10,453 nt of DNA. It comes from JBGPJM01 sp041485385 (GTDB lineage: Bacteria; Planctomycetota; Phycisphaerae; Phycisphaerales; UBA1924). Shown piece after piece: positions 6,532 through 10,453 of this stretch (within the stretch, counting starts at the first letter, position 1; the number at the start of each line of letters is the position of its first letter). Location: NCBI GenBank assembly GCA_041485385.1, contig JBGPJM010000181.1:1-10453 (forward strand), given 5' to 3'. The translations under genes and the position numbers were made by a program. The notes under the pieces were generated by a model, which was given only the letters and a program-made list of their open reading frames with translations, made no database searches and was not told the origin of the DNA.

Positions 6532-7782
6532 ATGCCTGACCCCCTCCACCTCTTCCAGGCCACCGGCGTCGAGCTCGAGTACATGATCGTCGATCGCGCC
6601 ACCCTCGACGTGCGCCCCATCGCCGACAGGCTCATCCAGGCCGTCACCGGCGACCCGGAGATCGAGCCCGTCGACGGCCCGATCGGCTGGTCCAACGAGC
6701 TCGCCCTCCACGTCATCGAGCTCAAGACCATCGACCCCGCGCCGAGCCTCGCGCCCCTGACCACCCGCTTCGACCACAGCATCGCCGAGATCAACCGCCT
6801 CCTCGCGCCGATGGGGGCCCGCCTCATGCCCACCGCGATGCACCCCTGGATGGACCCAGGCACCGAGCTGCGCCTCTGGCCCCACGGCTACCGCGACGTG
6901 TACGAGACCTACGACCGCATCTTCTCCTGCAAGGGCCACGGCTGGGCCAACCTCCAGTCCATGCACATCAACCTCCCCTTCAGCGGCGACGAGGAGTTCG
7001 CCCGGCTCCACGCCGCCATCCGCTTCATCCTCCCGATCCTCCCCGCGCTGGCCGCCGGCTCCCCCATCGTCGAGTCCCGCGTCACGGGCCTGATGGACAC
7101 CCGCCTGGAGGTCTACCGCGCCAACTCGTGCCGCATCCCCTCCGTCGCCGGCTCGGTCGTCCCCGAGCCCGTCTACTCGCGCGAGGCTTACCACTCGCAG
7201 ATCCTCGAGAAGATTTGGGCCGACCTGGCCCCGCACGATCCCGAGGGCCTCCTCCGCTACGAATGGGCCAACGCCCGCGGCTGCATCGCCCGCTTCGACC
7301 GCAGCGCCATCGAGATCCGCGTCATCGACACCCAGGAGTGCCCCGCGGCCGACCTCGCCGTCTGCGGCGCCGTCGTCGACGTCGTCAAGTCGCTCGCCGG
7401 CGGCGTGCTCGCCGATCTCCCCGCGCTCTGCGCATGGCCCGTCCAGCCGCTCCACGAGATCTTCCTCGCCTGCGTCAAGAGCGCCGACCAGGCGGTCATC
7501 ACTGACGAGGCGTACCTGCGCACACTCGGCATCGACCTCGGCGCGGGTCGGCGCGCCCCGACCGCCGGCGAAGTCTGGCACGCCCTCGCCGAGCGCGTCG
7601 TCCAGCGCCCGACGCCGCCCCAGCTGCGCACAATCCTCGACAAGGGCTGCCTGTCGCGCCGGATCCTCGCGGCCCTCGGCACGGATGTGGGTGCCCACGC
7701 CGAGGTTCCCCGCCCTCGCCTCGCGGAGGTGTACGGCCGCCTCTGCGACTGCCTGGAACACGGCCGCATGTTCCTGCCCTGA
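6532..7782 (+). CDS. GCS2-type carboxylate-amine ligase (glutamate-cysteine ligase family 2)
   Basis: The 416-residue protein has the glutamine-synthetase-like fold signature of the GCS2 family, whose members form amide bonds with ATP; the bacterial YbdK group belongs here and plant-type gamma-glutamylcysteine synthetases are more distant relatives. Visible conserved parts: GVELEYMIVD (E14, E16, likely metal/ATP ligands), SNELALHVIELKT (E56, E63), MHPW (103-106), LQSMHINLPF with H145, and AIEIRVIDTQE with E261, R263 and D266. There is no signal peptide or membrane helix, so it is cytosolic. ATG 6532 has GAGGG six bases upstream. It lies after the palindromic repeat and 19 bases before the amidohydrolase gene, so the two are probably cotranscribed. 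Whether it uses glutamate plus cysteine is doubtful: no companion glutathione synthetase of the usual type is here, and the RimK-type partner suggests another amide product. Family call strong, substrate unknown. Confidence 0.92.
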   Translation: MPDPLHLFQATGVELEYMIVDRATLDVRPIADRLIQAVTGDPEIEPVDGPIGWSNELALHVIELKTIDPAPSLAPLTTRFDHSIAEINRLLAPMGARLMPTAMHPWMDPGTELRLWPHGYRDVYETYDRIFSCKGHGWANLQSMHINLPFSGDEEFARLHAAIRFILPILPALAAGSPIVESRVTGLMDTRLEVYRANSCRIPSVAGSVVPEPVYSREAYHSQILEKIWADLAPHDPEGLLRYEWANARGCIARFDRSAIEIRVIDTQECPAADLAVCGAVVDVVKSLAGGVLADLPALCAWPVQPLHEIFLACVKSADQAVITDEAYLRTLGIDLGAGRRAPTAGEVWHALAERVVQRPTPPQLRTILDKGCLSRRILAALGTDVGAHAEVPRPRLAEVYGRLCDCLEHGRMFLP

Positions 7783-7801
7783 AAAGCACCGATCCGGACC
7801 C

Positions 7802-8521
7802 ATGGCCGCTTACTTCGACTCGGTCGTCGTCACGTGCGAGCACGCAGGGAACCGCATCCCCCCCGCGTGGCGCCACCTCTTCCGCTCCGCCCACGCACGC
7901 GCGGCCCTCGCCTCTCACCGCGGCATCGACCTGGGCGCCCAAGCCCTGGCCCGGCGCCTGGCCCGGAAGTCCGGCGCACCCCTGCTCACCACCTCGGTCT
8001 CTCGCCTCCTCGTGGAGACCAATCGCTCGGAACACCACCCGGCGCTGTTCTCGGAGTTCACCCGCGGGCTCAGCGACGACCAGAAGCACGCGATCCTGGC
8101 CCGTCATTACACGCCGCACCGCCAGGCCGTCATCGCCGCTCTCGCGCCCGGGCTCGCCGCCGGCGAGAGAGTCCTCCATCTGGCCGTGCATTCCTTCACA
8201 CCAAGGCTCAGCGGCAAGGTCCGCCGAGCCGATATCGGACTCCTGTACGACCCTTCGCGAAGGGCCGAGGCCGGGCTGTGCAACTCGTGGCTCCGGATGC
8301 TGAATACCCTTGGTTCCGGGCTGGTTATCCGCCGGAACTACCCCTACCGCGGCGTCTCGGACGGGCTGACCACGGCCCTCCGACAGCGGTTCGGCACCGG
8401 TTACCTTGGCATCGAGCTCGAGGTGAACCAGAAGCACCTCGAACCGGTGGCGCCGACCCGGGCAAGAGTCCACGGCGCGCTCGCGGCGAGCCTGGCACGG
8501 CTGGCGGAGCAAAGCGGCTGA
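7802..8521 (+). CDS. N-formylglutamate amidohydrolase-family hydrolase
   Basis: The 239-residue protein matches the N-formylglutamate amidohydrolase family, metal-dependent enzymes that cleave the formyl-glutamate amide in histidine breakdown. Visible family motifs: VVVTCEHAGNRIP with E13/H14, HRGIDLGA (39-46, D43), LLVETNRS..HHP (70-80), HLAVHSFTP with H130, RRADIGLLYDP (141-151), NYPYRGVSDG (179-188) and YLGIELEVNQ (201-210, E205/E207). The histidine and glutamate pattern suggests an active, metal-binding cytosolic enzyme. I chose ATG 7802 because the domain starts at once after it and it clears the GCS2 stop by 19 bases; the frame stays open upstream into GCS2, and there is no strong ribosome site, so translation may be coupled. 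No hut genes are nearby. Beside two amide ligases, it more likely trims or recycles a cassette product than formylglutamate from histidine; this is inference. Confidence 0.92.
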   Translation: MAAYFDSVVVTCEHAGNRIPPAWRHLFRSAHARAALASHRGIDLGAQALARRLARKSGAPLLTTSVSRLLVETNRSEHHPALFSEFTRGLSDDQKHAILARHYTPHRQAVIAALAPGLAAGERVLHLAVHSFTPRLSGKVRRADIGLLYDPSRRAEAGLCNSWLRMLNTLGSGLVIRRNYPYRGVSDGLTTALRQRFGTGYLGIELEVNQKHLEPVAPTRARVHGALAASLARLAEQSG

Positions 8522-8552
8522 TCGCCGCGGGAGAGATCGAATCAAGGCAGAC

Positions 8553-9965
8553 GTGATCTCAACTCGTGGCGGCAACCCGACCGGCGGTGGCCCGTCGATA
8601 CCAGACGCACCCTCCGCTCGGCTTGCGCTCACCGCGCACACCGGACAGCCGCAAGACGCCCCCGAAGCACCGGCGTCCGATCCGAAACCGTTCGCGCGCG
8701 GCGCCGCTCTCCGCTGGGACCTCAAGGCCGCCCTCTTCGATGGCACCGCCTTCAGCGTCATGGTTGGGATCGGCGAGAGCTACCTCCCCGCCTTCGTCCT
8801 CGCCCTCGACCCCGGCGGCGCCGTCGCCTCGGGCCTCGTCGCCTCCATCCCGCTCATGGCCGGCGCCACCCTCCAGCTCGCCTCGCCGGCGATCCTGCGC
8901 CGGCTCCGTTCCCACCGCCGGGCCACGGTGCTCTTTTCCTGCGTCCAGGCCGCGGCGTTTATCCCCCTGGCGATCGCGGCCATCATCGGCCACATCCCCA
9001 TCCCCGTGCTCTTCGCCATCGCCGCCTTCTACTGGGCCGGCGGGTACGCCGCCGGCGCCGCGTGGAACACCTGGATGCCCATGAACGTCCCCAGGCGCCT
9101 CCGCGCCAACTACTTCGCCCGGCGCACCCGCACCATCCACGCCGGCGTCCTCGTCGGCCTTCTCTCCGGCGGACTCGCCCTCGAGGCCGTCGCCGGAACG
9201 TCCAGCTCCCTCCACGCCTTCGCCGCCATGTTCATGATCGCCGCGGCGTGCCGTTTCTTCTCCGCACGGTTCCTCGCGCTCCAGAGCGAGCCCATACCCA
9301 TGCCCCCCGGCCACCGCTCGGTGCCGCTCCGCGAGCTCGTCGCCCGCTTCCGGCACGGGCGCGACGCCCGGCTCCTGGGCTACATGCTCGCCGTGCAGGT
9401 CACGGTGCAGTTCGCCCATCCCTTCTTCAACCCCTTTATCCTGGATCACCTCAAGCTCGCCCCGGCCTTCTACGTCTGCCTCATCGCGGCCCCGTTCCTG
9501 GCGCGGATGGCGGCGCTCCCGCTGCTCGGCCGGCTCGCGCACGCCTACGGCTCCCATCGGCTGCTCTGGATCGGCGGCATCGGCATCGTCCCTCTCTCCG
9601 CCGTCTGGATGTGGTCCGACTCGTTCGTCTACCTGCTCGCCGTGCAGCTCCTTGCCGGCGTGATGTGGGCCGCGTACGAGCTCTCCACCTTCTTGCTCCT
9701 GCTCGACGCCATCCCCCAGGCCGAGCGCACCAGCATCATGACCACCTTCAACCTCGCCAATGCCTCCTCCATGGTCGCCGGCTCGATCCTCGGCGGCATG
9801 CTCCTGCACCGCCTTGGCACCGACCACGCGGCCTACATGACCATCTTCGGCGTCTCCCTCGCGGCCCGCGCGGCCACGCTGCTCCTCCTCCTCCGTCTCC
9901 ACCCGCCGCATCTGCGCCCCGAACCGCTGGCCATCTCGCGACCTCGGGGCCACCCATGGGAGTGA
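8553..9965 (+). CDS. Major facilitator superfamily (MFS) transporter, 12 membrane helices
   Basis: The 470-residue inner-membrane protein has an unusually long, Pro/Ala-rich hydrophilic N-terminus of about 52 residues, then 12 hydrophobic segments in two groups of six (first about 58-82, last near LARAATLLLLL-like text before residue 450). A linker with basic and acidic residues (RSVPLRELVARFRHGRDARLL) lies between halves. The cytoplasmic loop WNTWMPMNVPRRLRANYFARR resembles a loop common in a bacterial MFS group. Start is GTG 8553 with AAGG five bases upstream; the first in-frame ATG lies inside helix one and is too late. It follows the amidohydrolase by 31 bases, so it is the fourth gene of the cassette and may export the product or import a precursor. 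Direction and substrate cannot be told. It ends convergent with the dockerin gene. Confidence 0.9.
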   Translation: MISTRGGNPTGGGPSIPDAPSARLALTAHTGQPQDAPEAPASDPKPFARGAALRWDLKAALFDGTAFSVMVGIGESYLPAFVLALDPGGAVASGLVASIPLMAGATLQLASPAILRRLRSHRRATVLFSCVQAAAFIPLAIAAIIGHIPIPVLFAIAAFYWAGGYAAGAAWNTWMPMNVPRRLRANYFARRTRTIHAGVLVGLLSGGLALEAVAGTSSSLHAFAAMFMIAAACRFFSARFLALQSEPIPMPPGHRSVPLRELVARFRHGRDARLLGYMLAVQVTVQFAHPFFNPFILDHLKLAPAFYVCLIAAPFLARMAALPLLGRLAHAYGSHRLLWIGGIGIVPLSAVWMWSDSFVYLLAVQLLAGVMWAAYELSTFLLLLDAIPQAERTSIMTTFNLANASSMVAGSILGGMLLHRLGTDHAAYMTIFGVSLAARAATLLLLLRLHPPHLRPEPLAISRPRGHPWE

Positions 9966-9973
9966 TCGACCAA

Positions 9974-10014
9974 GCCGTGCTGGAAACCGGGACCCGCGGT
10001 CCACTCGGCACGGC
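9974..10014. terminator. Nested hairpin between convergent genes, possible bidirectional terminator
   Basis: An outer seven-base-pair stem GCCGTGC/GCACGGC (9974-9980 with 10008-10014) encloses an inner five-base-pair stem GGACC/GGTCC (9990-9994 with 9998-10002) with a CGC loop. It lies nine bases after the MFS stop and 48 bases after the opposing gene's stop. There is no T-run on either side, so it is not a textbook intrinsic terminator, but its place between convergent genes fits transcript ending or 3'-end protection. Confidence 0.4.
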
Positions 10015-10062
10015 CCCGTCCCGGACACGATCCGTCGCGTAGCGAACGAGCGCCGCCCGTGA

Positions 10063-10453
10063 TCAGGGACAACCCGCGAAAAAGGCCGTCAGGAAGTCGA
10101 AGAAGTCCTGGCTGGAGATCTGGCCGTCATGGTTGACGTCGGCGGCGGGGTCGCCGGCGAAGAAGGCGTTGAGGAAGTCGAAGAAGTCCTGGGAGTTGAT
10201 GGAGCCGGAGTGGTTGAAGTCGCCGGGGCAGGGGCCGAGGGAGACGAGCCACGCTTCGTACTGGCCGGTGGGGTTGCGCCCGACGCCGACCAGCGCCCGC
10301 CCGTGCGGCGTTATGCCGTAGACGGTAATGACGCTCCAGCCGGGTATGGTTACGCCGTTCTCGCCGAGGAAGTCGATCAGCGGACGCATACCGTGCGCAA
10401 GATCCCAGATGAACGCCGGGCTTGCGTCGGGGTCGGTGGCGCCATACGAGTTA
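10063..10453 (-). CDS. C-terminal part of a secreted HAF-type repeat protein with dockerin-like EF-hand tail; N-terminus outside window
   Basis: Open from the right edge to TGA at 10065-10063 (129 residues seen). The first part carries SPAFIWD, GMRPLIDFL, IPGWSVITVYGITPHGRALVG and NPTGQYEAWLVSL, the pattern of the extracellular HAF repeat family (AF.W....GM..L followed by GW.L....GIS..G..IVG.G.NP.G..EAW). After GPCPG come two 27-residue calcium-loop repeats, DFNHSGSINSQD and DVNHDGQISSQD, each followed by FFDFLxAFFAG, and the protein ends in CP. This tail matches the dockerin-like domains that close many Phycisphaerae secreted proteins. Likely exported and surface-linked or released; function unknown. 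An internal ATG at 10389 is not the real start because the homologous sequence continues upstream of it. Convergent with the MFS gene. Confidence 0.88.
   Translation of the reverse strand, partial: NSYGATDPDASPAFIWDLAHGMRPLIDFLGENGVTIPGWSVITVYGITPHGRALVGVGRNPTGQYEAWLVSLGPCPGDFNHSGSINSQDFFDFLNAFFAGDPAADVNHDGQISSQDFFDFLTAFFAGCP
10091..10192 (-). repeat. Direct repeat encoding the two dockerin-like calcium loops
   Basis: Identical 21-base copies at 10091-10111 and 10172-10192 are 81 bases apart, which is 27 codons, matching the protein repeat SQDFFDFL. The perfect DNA identity of the core suggests recent duplication or strong selection for the same residues and codons. Confidence 0.85.

Noticed and set aside
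4081..7803. Minus-strand open frame of 1240 codons
   Set aside because: It is antisense to two genes with clear catalytic motifs; its translation is Val/Asp/Gly/Arg-biased with no domain, as expected of a shadow frame in GC-rich DNA.
8559..10028. Minus-strand open frame of 489 codons
   Set aside because: Antisense to the MFS gene; Gly/Glu/Arg/Asp-rich translation without domains, while the plus frame has 12 clear membrane helices.
9956..10042. Small 28-codon frame overlapping the MFS stop (ATGGGAGTGA)
   Set aside because: No ribosome site in front, no recognisable feature, and it runs through the nested hairpin; not enough to call a gene.

Overview
The window is very GC-rich and looks like chromosomal DNA from a planctomycete, most likely a Phycisphaerae-type bacterium. 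The lineage is inferred from two secreted proteins at the window edges. One ends in two dockerin-like EF-hand repeats terminating in ...FFAGCP, attached to a 'HAF'-type extracellular repeat. The other is a large secreted M12-like metalloprotease with cysteine-rich beta repeats. Both combinations are common in Phycisphaerae, but no marker gene fixes the taxonomy.

Left part (minus strand, 1-4261). A secreted zinc metalloprotease starts at 2543 and runs off the left edge without a stop. It has a signal peptide, a propeptide with a possible cysteine switch, a HExxHxxxxxH zinc site with a Met-turn, and at least three complete tail repeats plus the start of a fourth. Upstream of it lies a gene-free stretch of about 500 bp, then a minus-strand gene (about 4261-3041) for an uncharacterised RMD1/DUF155-like protein with a C-terminal membrane anchor.

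Middle and right (plus strand, 4840-9965). A four-gene cassette runs divergently from the RMD1-like gene: a RimK-type ATP-grasp ligase with an RLAN N-terminal domain, a GCS2-type (glutamate-cysteine ligase family 2) carboxylate-amine ligase, an N-formylglutamate amidohydrolase-family hydrolase, and a 12-helix MFS transporter. Two amide-bond-forming enzymes, one amide-bond-cleaving enzyme and a transporter suggest a small pathway that makes, trims and moves a glutamate-like amide or short peptide, or modifies a protein. The substrate cannot be read from the sequence. Inside the cassette, between ligases one and two, sits a palindromic element of about 129 bp built from CACAGAGG units. The divergent promoter region carries a textbook G-quadruplex motif and two strong GC hairpins.

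Right edge. A nested hairpin lies between the convergent ends of the MFS gene and a minus-strand gene truncated by the window, which encodes the HAF/dockerin C-terminus. Long antisense open frames over every real gene, up to 1240 codons, are composition artefacts.
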